From: Saccharopolyspora indica
GTDB lineage: Bacteria > Actinomycetota > Actinomycetes > Mycobacteriales > Pseudonocardiaceae
Direction: 5' to 3'
Assembly (NCBI RefSeq): GCF_027853965.1
Contig: NZ_JAQGLB010000003.1
Location: 310,001 to 374,000, forward strand
DNA length: 64,000 nt
A program made the position numbers and the translations under genes. This document shows positions 7,818 through 15,768 of this stretch, one piece after another; position 1 is the stretch's first letter, and every line of letters begins with the position of its first letter. Below the pieces are notes generated by a model. It saw only the letters and a list, made by a program, of their open reading frames with translations. It did no database searches and was not told where the DNA came from.

Positions 7818-8255
7818 GTGAACGGATTGCCCGAAGTGACCTGTGTCGGCACGGTCGTCGCGGACCCTGAGCTGCGGTTCATTCCGAGCGGGGACGCGGT
7901 CGTGAACTTCACCGTCGCGTCCAACTCGCGCCGTTACGACCGCGAGACCGGCCAGTGGGTCGACGGGGACACGACGTTCCTGCGCTGCAGCCTGTGGCGG
8001 CAGGCCGCCGAGAACGTCTCCGAGAGCCTGACCAAGGGCGACCGGGTGATCGTCACCGGCCAGCTCAAGCAGCGCTCGTACGAGACCCAGGAAGGCGACA
8101 AGCGCACCGTTTTCGAGCTCGCCGTGGCCGAGGTCGGACCGTCGCTGCGATGGGCCACCGCCAAGATCTCGAAGGCCGACCGCAAGCCCAGCACCCAGCC
8201 CGGAGACGCCTGGACGGCCCAGCCCGCCAGGGCCAGCGACGAGCCCCCGTTCTGA
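7818..8255 (+). CDS. ssb: Single-stranded DNA-binding protein
   Basis: The 145-residue protein has an OB fold in residues 1-110 ([59 protein letters not shown]). It ends in a short flexible tail with the acidic tip DEPPF that recruits replication and repair proteins. It starts with GTG behind AAGGAG. It is an element-borne SSB in addition to the expected chromosomal one. With the Prim-Pol, DUF3987 and clamp genes it suggests that the element supplies part of its own replication machinery. A strong hairpin follows it. Confidence 0.93.
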   Translation: MNGLPEVTCVGTVVADPELRFIPSGDAVVNFTVASNSRRYDRETGQWVDGDTTFLRCSLWRQAAENVSESLTKGDRVIVTGQLKQRSYETQEGDKRTVFELAVAEVGPSLRWATAKISKADRKPSTQPGDAWTAQPARASDEPPF

Positions 8256-8273
8256 CCTTCCCCTGACCAAGGC

Positions 8274-8321
8274 GAGGGCGGCCCGCCACCAACTCGTGGC
8301 GGAGTCCGGCGGGCCGCCCTC
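8274..8321 (+). terminator. Hairpin terminator after ssb
   Basis: A perfect 14-bp stem (8274-8287 with 8308-8321, arms GAGGGCGGCCCGCC and complement) with a 20-nt loop is followed by CTTCCCCCTC. It separates ssb from the GGDEF gene. Confidence 0.6.
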
Positions 8322-8350
8322 TTCCCCCTCGCACCGAGGAGGTGTGATCC

Positions 8351-8974
8351 ATGTTCGCAAAGACCGCAGCCATCGTGGGAGCCACCAGCACTGCGCTGAT
8401 CGGCTGGTACGCCCACGGCCTGCACCGCCGACTCCACACCGACCCGCTGACCGGCTTGGCCAACCGCCCCGCCCTGCAGCGCGCGTTCACCCGGCTGCAG
8501 CGCCGCGCCCGGCCGGGCGAGCTCGTCGGGCTCCTGCTGTGCGACCTCGACGACTTCAAGACCATCAACGACGTCCACGGCCACCGCATCGGCGACGAGG
8601 TCCTGTGCTCTGTGGCCGCCGACCTCGCCGGGCTCACCGCGGGAACCCGTGACCTGGCGGTGCGGCTGTCCGGTGACGAGTTCGCCGTGCTGCTGCCTGG
8701 TCTCGACGAGGTCCGCGACGCGGAGGGCACCGCGCGGCGCTACCGCGAGGCCCTGACCACGGAGCGCGTGATCGACGGCCGCCCGATGCAGATCGGCGCT
8801 TCGATCGGCGCCGCTGTCGACACCGCCGCGGTGACGAGCCTGTCCGCGCTGTTGGAGCACGCGGATCTCCGGATGTACCGGATCAAGCGCGAGCACCACC
8901 TCACCCGACTGCCCGCCGACCGCACCGCACAGCCGACCGCCCGTCGTCGTGATCTCCCCAAGGAGGCAGCCTGA
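8351..8974 (+). CDS. Membrane-anchored minimal GGDEF protein (SGDEF variant)
   Basis: The 207-residue protein has one N-terminal hydrophobic segment (~5-21) followed by a GGDEF domain: DPLTGLANR (31-39), metal-binding LLLCDLDDFK (61-70) and RLSGDEFAVLL (105-115). The usual first Gly is Ser (SGDEF, 107-111), while the metal and general-base acids are kept, so cyclase activity is plausible but not certain. There is no sensor domain. The start follows GAGGAGGTG. Canonical members make c-di-GMP; the product here is unknown. Its last 3 bases overlap the next start. It shares the element with a PycTM-like membrane protein. Confidence 0.8.
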   Translation: MFAKTAAIVGATSTALIGWYAHGLHRRLHTDPLTGLANRPALQRAFTRLQRRARPGELVGLLLCDLDDFKTINDVHGHRIGDEVLCSVAADLAGLTAGTRDLAVRLSGDEFAVLLPGLDEVRDAEGTARRYREALTTERVIDGRPMQIGASIGAAVDTAAVTSLSALLEHADLRMYRIKREHHLTRLPADRTAQPTARRRDLPKEAA

Positions 8975-9381
8975 TGCCTGATCTCGCCGCGATCACCACC
9001 GACCTCGCCGAATGGTTCGGCAGTCTCCCGCTTGGTGCCCTACCTCCGGTCGCCGGAGTGAGCGTCTACCCCAGCCACGTGCTGTCGGGGACCGCCGAAG
9101 TGCTGATCCAGCTGGGATGCACCGGTGACCTCCTGACCGTCATGGCTGATTGGGCCGAGCACCTCACGACGACCGTGTCGATCACCAAGAAGTCCAGCTT
9201 CGTCCAGGCAGAGGTCGCAGCCGAGACGCGCGCCGGTCGGAAGGTGACGCTGTGGACCCACTTCGATCAGGACGACCTGGTGCAGCTCGGAGTTCATGGC
9301 GTCGTTCTGGGCCGCAACCGGCCGGTCGAGGTCACCGCCGCTCGCCTGCGCCAGATCGCGGCGAGGAGGGCCGAGCAGTGA
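8974..9381 (+). CDS. Hypothetical element protein downstream of the GGDEF gene
   Basis: The 135-residue protein has no recognised family. An N-terminal helix (LAAITTDLAEWFGSL) is followed by mixed alpha/beta sequence (AEVLIQLGCTGDLLTVMADWAE, KVTLWTHFDQDDLVQLGVHG). It overlaps the GGDEF stop by 1 bp and the Prim-Pol start by 4 bp, so all three are translationally linked. A link to signalling or replication cannot be read from sequence. Confidence 0.6.
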   Translation: MPDLAAITTDLAEWFGSLPLGALPPVAGVSVYPSHVLSGTAEVLIQLGCTGDLLTVMADWAEHLTTTVSITKKSSFVQAEVAAETRAGRKVTLWTHFDQDDLVQLGVHGVVLGRNRPVEVTAARLRQIAARRAEQ

Positions 9382-10325
9382 ACGCGACGAGCGAACAGCT
9401 TCGGCAGTGGGCGTTGTGCCTGGCCGAGCTGGGGTGGAAGGTGTTTCCGCTCCTGCCGGGGTCCAAGCGGCCTGCTCTGCACGGGCACCGCACCTGCACC
9501 GGTGAGGGGATCTGCCGGGACGGGCATCAGGGGTGGGAGCAGCGCGCCACTTCCGACCCTGACCGGATCTCGCGGTGCTGGTCGGATCACCCGTACAACA
9601 TCGGGCTGGCCACCGGCCCGTCCCAGCTGCTGGTCATCGACCTCGACCAGCCCAAGCCGGGGCAGGTAGGGCAGACCGGGGCCGAGCGGCTGGCGGACCT
9701 GGCGCGCCGGACCGGTGAGGAGATCCCGGAGACCTACACCGTGACGACCCCGTCCGGCGGCACCCACCTGTACTTCCGGGCGCCAGCCGAACCGGAGCTG
9801 CGCAACACCTCCGGGACGCTCGGACCGCTGATCGACACCCGAGGGCACGGCGGCTACGTCGTGGCCGCCGGATCGATCACCCCGCAGGGCGGGTACGAGC
9901 TCTACGACGACTCCGAACCCGTGGAGTTGCCGGGGTGGTTGGCCCGAGCGCTGGCCGTTCGGCCGTCTACGGCGATCTCAGCGCCCCGTGAGATCGCCGC
10001 TGCCCGCCCTTCCGCCTACGTGGCAGCAGCACTTCGGGCTGAGGCTGATCGGGTCGCCACGGCCGCACCAGGGCAGCAGAACAACACCCTCTACACCGCC
10101 GCGCTCGCGCTCGGCCGCCTGGTCGCGGGCGGCGCAGTCGAGGAGGCGCGGGTCCGCGCCGTGTTGCACCGCGCCATGTCCCGGCTTCCCGACGTCCGCC
10201 CGCACGACCCGTGGACCCCGAGCGCGATCGACGCCACGGTCAGCTCCGGTCTGCGCGCCGCGGCCGCCTCGCCCCGCCGGATCGGCAGGCGCAGCGGGTC
10301 CGGTTCGGGGCAGATGGCGGCGTGA
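9378..10325 (+). CDS. Bifunctional DNA primase/polymerase (Prim-Pol), RepPP type
   Basis: The 315-residue protein has an N-terminal Prim-Pol domain with the catalytic acids in LVIDLDQP (D88, D90), the nucleotide-binding SGGTHLYF (H130) and the third conserved stretch DTRGHGGYVVAAGS. The C-terminal ~100 residues are helical (NNTLYTAALALGRLVAGG), typical of the short helical domain that follows in AICE proteins. Prim-Pol proteins are one of the known AICE replication initiator classes. GTG 9378 overlaps the preceding stop (GTGA). Confidence 0.88.
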   Translation: MNATSEQLRQWALCLAELGWKVFPLLPGSKRPALHGHRTCTGEGICRDGHQGWEQRATSDPDRISRCWSDHPYNIGLATGPSQLLVIDLDQPKPGQVGQTGAERLADLARRTGEEIPETYTVTTPSGGTHLYFRAPAEPELRNTSGTLGPLIDTRGHGGYVVAAGSITPQGGYELYDDSEPVELPGWLARALAVRPSTAISAPREIAAARPSAYVAAALRAEADRVATAAPGQQNNTLYTAALALGRLVAGGAVEEARVRAVLHRAMSRLPDVRPHDPWTPSAIDATVSSGLRAAAASPRRIGRRSGSGSGQMAA

Positions 10326-10366
10326 GCAGGTACCCGGCATGAGCTACCCGCTTCCGCAAACCCCTG

Positions 10367-10393
10367 GGTTGGGGCGCATTCAGCGCCCCAACC
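10367..10393. promoter_or_regulatory. Perfect hairpin between Prim-Pol and the DUF3987 gene
   Basis: GGTTGGGGCGC (10367-10377) and GCGCCCCAACC (10383-10393) form an 11-bp stem with loop ATTCA. It ends 15 bp before the ribosome binding site of the next gene and has no U-tract. It may be an attenuator, a processing site or a single-strand initiation signal. Confidence 0.5.
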
Positions 10394-10422
10394 ACCCCAC
10401 CGACGCTGGAGAGGAGGCCCCG

Positions 10423-11952
10423 GTGCCCGCACACCTGGCAGCCGTTCCCGACATGCCCGACGCCGAAGAGCAGCCCGGACTCATCTGGGAACAGCCCGTT
10501 CCGCTGGGCAGCCAGCGCGTCCTGCCGCCGTTCCCCGTCGAAGTCCTGCCCGGCTGGCTGGCTGAGCAGGTCACCGCGGTGGCCATCGCGACGCAGACCC
10601 CGCCGGATCTGGCGGGTTGCGTGGCACTGGCGGTGCTGTCCACCGCGGTCGGTGGCCGGGCCGTGGCCCGGATCCGGCAGGGCTGGGACGAGCCGGTCAA
10701 CATCTACACCGTGGTCGCTCTGCCGCCCGCGAGCCGGAAAACGCCGGTGTTCCGGGCGATGACCACCCCGCTGACCGCCGCCGAGCGGGAGCTGGCGGCG
10801 AAGATGGCGCCGGTGATCGAGCAGGCCCGGCTGGAGCGTAAGACCGCCGAATCCGTGCTGGAGCGGGCGGAACGGGCCGCCGCCACCGCTGACAGCGGGG
10901 AGCGGGAGACCGCACTGGCCGAGGCTCTCGACGCCGCTCTGGAAGCGAGGGAGAAGGACGTCCCGGCCGAGCCGCGGCTCATCGCCGACGACATCACCCC
11001 CGAAGAGGTCGCCACGCTGCTGTCCCAGCACGGCGGGCGGCTGGCGGTTCTGTCGGCCGAGGGCGGGATCTTCGACATCCTCGCCGGCCGCTACAGCGGC
11101 AGCCCGAACCTCAACGTCTTCCTCAAGGGCCACGGCGGGGACCTGCTGCTGGTCGACCGCAAAGGCCGCCCGGCCGAGCGGGTCGACAACCCCGCGCTGA
11201 CCCTCGGCGTCACCGTGCAGCCCGCGGTCATCGACGAACTCGGCCGCACCGCCATCTTCCGCGGCACCGGCCTGCTCGCCCGATTCCTCTACTCCCTGCC
11301 GGAAAACACCGTCGGCACCCGGCTCGCCGACCCGCCCCCGGTGCCCACCGAGATCTTGGCCGCCTACGACGAGAACCTGCGCGGGCTGGTGATGACCCTG
11401 CACGAATGGACCGACCCGGCGGTGTTCGCGTTCTCCCCGGAGGCCAACGAGGTCCTCATCGACCTGCACAACACGATCGAACCGAAGCTGCACCCCCAGC
11501 GGGGGGAATGGGCCCACATCGGCGACTGGGCAGGCAAGCAGGTCGGGCAGACCGCGCGCCTGGCCGCGCTCCTGCACGCCGCCCAGCACCCTGGCGAGCC
11601 CTGGGCCCGCCCAGTCGACCGCGACCTCGCCGAGGCCGCCCGCACCCTGGGCGACTACTTCGCCCAGCACGCGCTCGCGGTGTTCGAACGGCTCGGCGCC
11701 GACCCCGCCGTCCAGGGTGCCCGCACCGTCCTGCAGTGGATCACCCAGAACCAGATCCGGGCGTTCACCAAACGCGAAGCACACCGCTCCCTGGCCAGCC
11801 GCTTCCCCAGCGCCACCGACCTCAACCCGGCCCTGGCCATGCTCGAAGACCACGGCCACATCGCCTGCGTCGAGCAGCCCCACACCGGCCGGGGCAGGCC
11901 GCGCAGCCCGTCCTACTGGACCCACCCCCGCTACCACCCCGGACAGAAATGA
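10423..11952 (+). CDS. DUF3987-type replication protein
   Basis: The ~509-residue protein is of the DUF3987/YfjI-like type found beside Prim-Pol genes. It shows LPGWLAEQVTAVAIATQTPPDLAGCVALAVLSTAVGG-type N-terminal sequence, PPASRKTP in the P-loop position, a central Ala/Glu-rich coiled region (~110-170), then AVLSAEGGIFDILAGRY and NPALTLGVTVQPAVI. It probably acts with Prim-Pol at the element origin. GTG 10423 is preferred because GGAGAGGAGG lies just upstream and the segment from ATG 10339 has non-coding-like third positions and contains the hairpin. The stop codon lies inside the first iteron-like repeats. Confidence 0.72.
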   Translation: MPAHLAAVPDMPDAEEQPGLIWEQPVPLGSQRVLPPFPVEVLPGWLAEQVTAVAIATQTPPDLAGCVALAVLSTAVGGRAVARIRQGWDEPVNIYTVVALPPASRKTPVFRAMTTPLTAAERELAAKMAPVIEQARLERKTAESVLERAERAAATADSGERETALAEALDAALEAREKDVPAEPRLIADDITPEEVATLLSQHGGRLAVLSAEGGIFDILAGRYSGSPNLNVFLKGHGGDLLLVDRKGRPAERVDNPALTLGVTVQPAVIDELGRTAIFRGTGLLARFLYSLPENTVGTRLADPPPVPTEILAAYDENLRGLVMTLHEWTDPAVFAFSPEANEVLIDLHNTIEPKLHPQRGEWAHIGDWAGKQVGQTARLAALLHAAQHPGEPWARPVDRDLAEAARTLGDYFAQHALAVFERLGADPAVQGARTVLQWITQNQIRAFTKREAHRSLASRFPSATDLNPALAMLEDHGHIACVEQPHTGRGRPRSPSYWTHPRYHPGQK

Positions 11953-12229
11953 CAGAAATGACACAAACCCCGACTGCAGAACGAAACCGCAGGTAGCGCC
12001 GCTGCCCACCCGGCTGGCGGGGGTCTGACAGAAACCGCCCGAAAATCTGACACAAATACGCCGCCGCGAGCACTAGACCGCGCGGTCAGCCATGCCGAGG
12101 AGCCCTCCCGGATTTCTGTCAGATTTTTCGTCGATTTCTGTCAGAGCCCACCCGCGCCACCAACTGAAGCCCTGACCAGCGAAAACATCGCTCTCCGCGA
12201 TTTCTGTCATTTACGTCATTTCTGTCAGG
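11941..12229. repeat. Iteron-like cluster, candidate replication origin
   Basis: Nine copies of TGACAGAAAT occur here. Five are in the plus sense (11941-11950, 11950-11959 exact, 11959-11968, 12026-12035, 12048-12057). Four exact copies follow in the minus sense as ATTTCTGTCA (12112-12121, 12134-12143, 12200-12209, 12218-12227). The segment is non-coding, AT-richer than its surroundings and directly downstream of the Prim-Pol/DUF3987 genes, as expected for an iteron origin. A repressor-binding array is the alternative. Confidence 0.6.
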
Positions 12230-12282
12230 CGCCCGGCCACCCGTCACCACCGAGCACCGATGCCTGACCAGGACCAGAGGAG

Positions 12283-12435
12283 AACTGCCGCCCCGACTAC
12301 CAGGTGCTGGGCACCCGCCGCGAGAAGGTCCGCCAGCTCGGCAACGCCGTCACCCCACCCGCCGCCGAGTTCCTCCTGACCGCCATCACCCACGCGCTCG
12401 GCCACATCCCCACCAGCTCGAAGGAGGCTGCGTGA
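12283..12435 (+). pseudogene. C-terminal remnant of a C5-cytosine DNA methyltransferase
   Basis: In frame to the stop at 12433-12435 there are ~50 codons including REKVRQLGNAVTPPAAEFLL. The QLGNAVxPP block is the last conserved motif of Dcm-type C5 methyltransferases, followed by the usual final helix. The frame has no start codon, is closed upstream by a stop at 12265, and lacks all catalytic motifs. Full enzymes exceed 300 residues. The element or an ancestor therefore once carried such a methylase; its stop overlaps the next start, so the 3' end kept its operon position. Confidence 0.65.
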
Positions 12436-12770
12436 TGAGAATCCGAATCACCGGAACCACCGACGAGGTCGAACAGGTCGCCGAGATCCTGAGCGACCTG
12501 CCCGCCGTTGCGGGCGGCCCGACGCTGCTGACGAACGGATCGGCTGACTTCCGGCCCAGCGCCAAGGACCCCGCCACGGGCGCCGCCGTGCTCGACGCGG
12601 AGCTGAGCTGGGTGTGCCGTCACTGCGGCTCCCAGATCGCCGCCTACGCCCCGGATGGCCCCCGCGTGTGGACGTGGGTGCACCTCATCACCAAGCGGCC
12701 GCGCTGCGTGGCCACCGACGGCATCACCCACGCCGAGCCCGGCCCGCAGGACGACGAGGAGGCCGCGTGA
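12435..12770 (+). CDS. Hypothetical element protein with CxxC
   Basis: The 111-residue protein has an N-terminal beta-alpha segment (MRIRITGTTDEVEQVAEILSDL) and a single CRHC knuckle (~residue 60) with a third Cys about 30 residues on. This suggests, but does not prove, a metal site. The ATG follows AAGGAGG and overlaps the stop of the methyltransferase remnant; the gene's own stop overlaps the clamp gene start. Confidence 0.6.
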   Translation: MRIRITGTTDEVEQVAEILSDLPAVAGGPTLLTNGSADFRPSAKDPATGAAVLDAELSWVCRHCGSQIAAYAPDGPRVWTWVHLITKRPRCVATDGITHAEPGPQDDEEAA

Positions 12771-13927
12771 TGCAGGTGCGTATCGAGGACCAGGTGGCGT
12801 TCGCTGATGCCGCACGGGGCGTGGCCAAGCTGCTGGCGGGCGGGCCACCGACTCCGGTCCTGGCCGGCGCCGTCCTGCACGCCCACGACGAGGGCGGGGT
12901 GACGCTGTCCGGGTTCGACCCCGACGCCGCGACCCGGCTGCGGCTGCCCGCCGACGTGCAGACCCCGGGGCGGGTCCTGGTGTCCGGGCGGTTGCTGGCC
13001 GAGATCGCCCGCCTGCTGCCCCGGCAGACCATCGAGGTGACCGCCGACCGCATGCGGCTGACCATCACCGCGGGCGGCAGCCGGGCGACGCTGCCGCTGC
13101 TGCCGATCGAGGACTACCCGCAGCTGCCCGCCACCCCCGACCTGGTGGGGGAGATCGACGCCGCGGCCTTCGCCGAGACCGTCTCGCGGGTGGCTCCCGC
13201 GGCCAGCACCGACCCCGCGATGCCCCACTTCACGGTCGTCGCGATCGACCTGCCCGCACCAGGCGAGCCGCTGCGGCTCTACGCCACCGACCGCTACCGC
13301 ATGGCGGCAGGCCTGCTGCCCTGGCAGCCCGCGCTCGACACCCCGGTGCAGCCCCGGCGGGTGCTCATCCCCGCCCGGCAGCTGCACGCCGCCGCCGACC
13401 TCCTCGCCGGTGGCGCCGACACCGTGCGCTTCGGCGCCACCCCCGAGCCCGGGCGGGTCGGCCTCACCAACGGACACCGCACGATCACCCTCGCCGAGCT
13501 CGCCGTCAAAGTCCCCGACTACGAACCGCACCTCAACCCCGAGGTGGCAGGCGAGGTCACCGTGCCGGTCACCGAACTGCACGCCGCCGTCAAACGCCTG
13601 GCCCTGCACAAAGAACGCTCCGGCGCGCACCTTTCCCTCGCTGACAACACGCTCCAGCTGTCCATCGCCAGCGACGCCGGGCACAGCACCGAAACCCTCG
13701 CCGTCGACTACCAGGGCGAGCAGGTCGAAACCTGCTTCAACCCGACCTTCCTCGCCTCCGCACTGCACGCGCTGGGCACCGACCTCGTCCACATCACCAT
13801 CCCCACCCGACCCGACGCCAGGCCGTGGGCCTTCCGGCCCCTCACCGGCACCACGCCCGACGACCAGCTCCGCTACGTCGTCATGCCCCTCAAGACCGCA
13901 CAAGCCAGTAGCGCCCAAGCGGCATAG
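12770..13927 (+). CDS. DNA polymerase III beta-clamp (DnaN) paralogue
   Basis: The 385-residue protein has three tandem clamp domains of ~120 residues, with AVLHAHDEGGVTLSGFDPDAATRLRLPAD in domain 1, LYATDRYRMAAG in domain 2 and the C-terminal LRYVVMPLK that replaces the bacterial VMPMR tip. Its length is close to normal DnaN. It starts at ATG 12770, overlapping the previous stop. A beta clamp carried on an integrative element next to Prim-Pol and SSB genes suggests a partly self-sufficient replication module or capture of host polymerase. Confidence 0.87.
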   Translation: MQVRIEDQVAFADAARGVAKLLAGGPPTPVLAGAVLHAHDEGGVTLSGFDPDAATRLRLPADVQTPGRVLVSGRLLAEIARLLPRQTIEVTADRMRLTITAGGSRATLPLLPIEDYPQLPATPDLVGEIDAAAFAETVSRVAPAASTDPAMPHFTVVAIDLPAPGEPLRLYATDRYRMAAGLLPWQPALDTPVQPRRVLIPARQLHAAADLLAGGADTVRFGATPEPGRVGLTNGHRTITLAELAVKVPDYEPHLNPEVAGEVTVPVTELHAAVKRLALHKERSGAHLSLADNTLQLSIASDAGHSTETLAVDYQGEQVETCFNPTFLASALHALGTDLVHITIPTRPDARPWAFRPLTGTTPDDQLRYVVMPLKTAQASSAQAA

Positions 13928-13942
13928 CACTCCCAGCGCATG

Positions 13943-13980
13943 TGCCCCGCCCGGCGCCATGGCCGGTGCCGGGCGGGGCA
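13943..13980 (+). terminator. Hairpin terminator after the clamp gene
   Basis: A perfect 13-bp GC stem (TGCCCCGCCCGGC 13943-13955 with 13968-13980) encloses a 12-nt loop 16 bp after the stop. It separates the replication genes from int. Confidence 0.6.
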
Positions 13981-14065
13981 TGCCCGACCATCAACGGATC
14001 TACAGCCCGCAAATCCCGGAACGACCGTCCGACGGCGCTCCGAACTCGCGAATGGAGAACACGAC

Positions 14066-15268
14066 ATGGCCACCGCCCGACGCCCGCCGATCGGTGTCAC
14101 CCTCTCGCCCGACGTCGAGTACCGGGAGGGCCGCTCTCGTCCGTACCGCGCTCGGGTCCGGTGGAATGACCCAGAGACTGGTCGGCGCCGGTCGCTGTCC
14201 GAGCAGCACGAGACGACCGAGCAGGCCGCCGCTTGGATCGACGAGATGCAGAGCGCTGCCAGCGGTGGACTCGACCCCACCGCTGCGATGATGCAGCTCA
14301 GCGAGTACGGCAACACCGCCATGCCGTATGCCCTGCGCGGGATCGAGAACAAGACCAAAGACCCCTACCTCGCCGGGTGGCGCAAGCGGGTCGTGCCCAC
14401 GCTCGGGCACATCCCGGTCCGCATGGTCACGAACGGCGCGGTCGACCGTGCGGTGCACGTCTGGATTGCGGATGGTCACAGCAAGTCAACCGTCAAGAAC
14501 AGCCTGGCAGTACTGGTCCGCATCATGGAGCAGGCAGTCCGGGACGAGATCATCAGCAGGAATCCCGCACGAGTTACGGGCTGGCAGCACGCCTTTCGGC
14601 AGGCCGAGGATGAGCTGGACGACCCGCGTTCCCTGGCGCTGCCGAACTGGACCACGCTGGAGCGCCTGGCAAACGCTCTCGTTGCGCGATCGTCCACTGA
14701 GTACCAGGGGTGGGGCGACGTGGTCCTGTTCGCGGCCTGCACGGCCGCTCGGATCGGTGAGGTGTCCGGGTGCCGCGTACGGGACATCAACACCCGCGAA
14801 TGGACCTGGACTGTCCGGCGTCAGACCACCACGGGTCCTGGCGGCCTGGTGGACAAGGGCACCAAGGGCAAGCGGGCTCGGACAGTGCCGGTCATCGCGG
14901 AGATCCGCGAACTGGTGGAGCGCCGCGTCGCGCTGACCGACGGCAGTCCGGACGCCCGCCTATTCACCGGCCCCCGGGGCGGTCGGATCACCACCGCCGT
15001 GCTCCGAGACGCCACCTCGTGGGACGAGGTCGTGACCAAGCTCGGCTACGAGCACCTGCGCCGACACGACCTCCGGCACACCGGACTCACGTGGATGGCG
15101 GATGCTGGCATCCCGATCCACCACCTCCGGAAGATCGCAGGGCACGGGACGCTCACGACGACCCAGCGGTACCTGCATCCCGACCGGCAGTCGGTAACCG
15201 ACGCGGGCGCTCTGCTGTCCAAACACCTGCACCGGTCCCCAAATGGTCCCCAGCTCCGCGTCGTCTGA
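14066..15268 (+). CDS. int: Tyrosine-recombinase integrase
   Basis: The 400-residue protein has an arm-binding N-terminal region, a SAM-like core-binding domain (~75-175) and a catalytic domain with R229 (TAARIGEVSG), H334-x-x-R337 (RHDLRH), H360 (GHGTL) and nucleophile Y369 (QRYLHP). It integrates and, with an excisionase, excises the element at a tRNA site; an att core lies 82 bp downstream. ATG 14066 follows TGGAGAA at correct spacing; upstream in-frame codons lie in the terminator region and were rejected. Confidence 0.93.
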   Translation: MATARRPPIGVTLSPDVEYREGRSRPYRARVRWNDPETGRRRSLSEQHETTEQAAAWIDEMQSAASGGLDPTAAMMQLSEYGNTAMPYALRGIENKTKDPYLAGWRKRVVPTLGHIPVRMVTNGAVDRAVHVWIADGHSKSTVKNSLAVLVRIMEQAVRDEIISRNPARVTGWQHAFRQAEDELDDPRSLALPNWTTLERLANALVARSSTEYQGWGDVVLFAACTAARIGEVSGCRVRDINTREWTWTVRRQTTTGPGGLVDKGTKGKRARTVPVIAEIRELVERRVALTDGSPDARLFTGPRGGRITTAVLRDATSWDEVVTKLGYEHLRRHDLRHTGLTWMADAGIPIHHLRKIAGHGTLTTTQRYLHPDRQSVTDAGALLSKHLHRSPNGPQLRVV

Positions 15269-15297
15269 GCGGGCAACAAGCTCCACCGCCAGATGCA

Positions 15298-15344
15298 GAT
15301 CAGCCCGCTGACCTGCGCTTTCGCGCTACGTCAGCGGGCTGATC
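15298..15344 (+). terminator. Long hairpin between int and the att core
   Basis: A perfect 15-bp stem (GATCAGCCCGCTGAC 15298-15312 with 15330-15344) encloses a 17-nt loop. It ends 6 bp before the att core. It probably terminates int transcription, and it may also be an arm site for the recombination proteins. Confidence 0.6.
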
Positions 15345-15350
15345 GCTCCG

Positions 15351-15392
15351 TCGGGATGACAGGATTTGAACCTGCGACCCCTTGACCCCCAG
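15351..15392 (-). other. att core: 3' half of tRNA-Pro(GGG)
   Basis: Read on the minus strand, this is a tRNA from the anticodon loop to the acceptor 3' strand: loop CTGGGGG (anticodon GGG), stem strand TCAAG, T arm GCAGG-TTCAAAT-CCTGT, then the acceptor strand ending ATCCCGA. No matching 5' half follows at higher coordinates, so this is a partial tRNA copy and not a functional gene. AICEs integrate into tRNA 3' ends with cores of this size. Confidence 0.75.
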
Positions 15393-15768
15393 CTAAAGCG
15401 AGGGTCAGCGGCATGCTCAAGCTCATTCTTCGAGGTCACTGCACAGTCTACTCAGCGAAGTAAAGGAGTCCACGATACTCGCCCCCAACCGCTTTGCCGC
15501 CCGCACAGCACAAGGAGGCGCGCCGCCCCCGGGCCGCTGTCGCACGTCGACCACAAGCACCAAACCCAGATCTCGAGCACATGACGCACCTAGGACGATC
15601 GTCAGAGCAACGAACAGGCACGAACGAAGCGCGTGACACAGAGCCCCCACGAAGCCCGGCTGCTGCGAAACCCGCAACTTTCCCGAAGATCTATTTCATT
15701 CAGCACTGACACGACAGTTCCAGTCAACAGCATGATGCACACCCTCGTGTCCATCGAGCTTCAGCGGA
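15393..15768. other. Gene-free junction between element and catabolic region
   Basis: About 375 bp have lower GC than the flanks and no reading frame with a coding-like codon pattern or ribosome binding site. It contains no tRNA 5' half. I see no other structure. Confidence 0.5.

Noticed and set aside
15351..15392. A functional tRNA-Pro gene
   Set aside because: The 5' half (acceptor, D arm, anticodon 5' strand) is missing at higher coordinates, so only the 3' half exists.
15423..15709. Several short frames on both strands to the right of the att core
   Set aside because: They overlap each other, have no ribosome binding site and no coding-like third-position bias.
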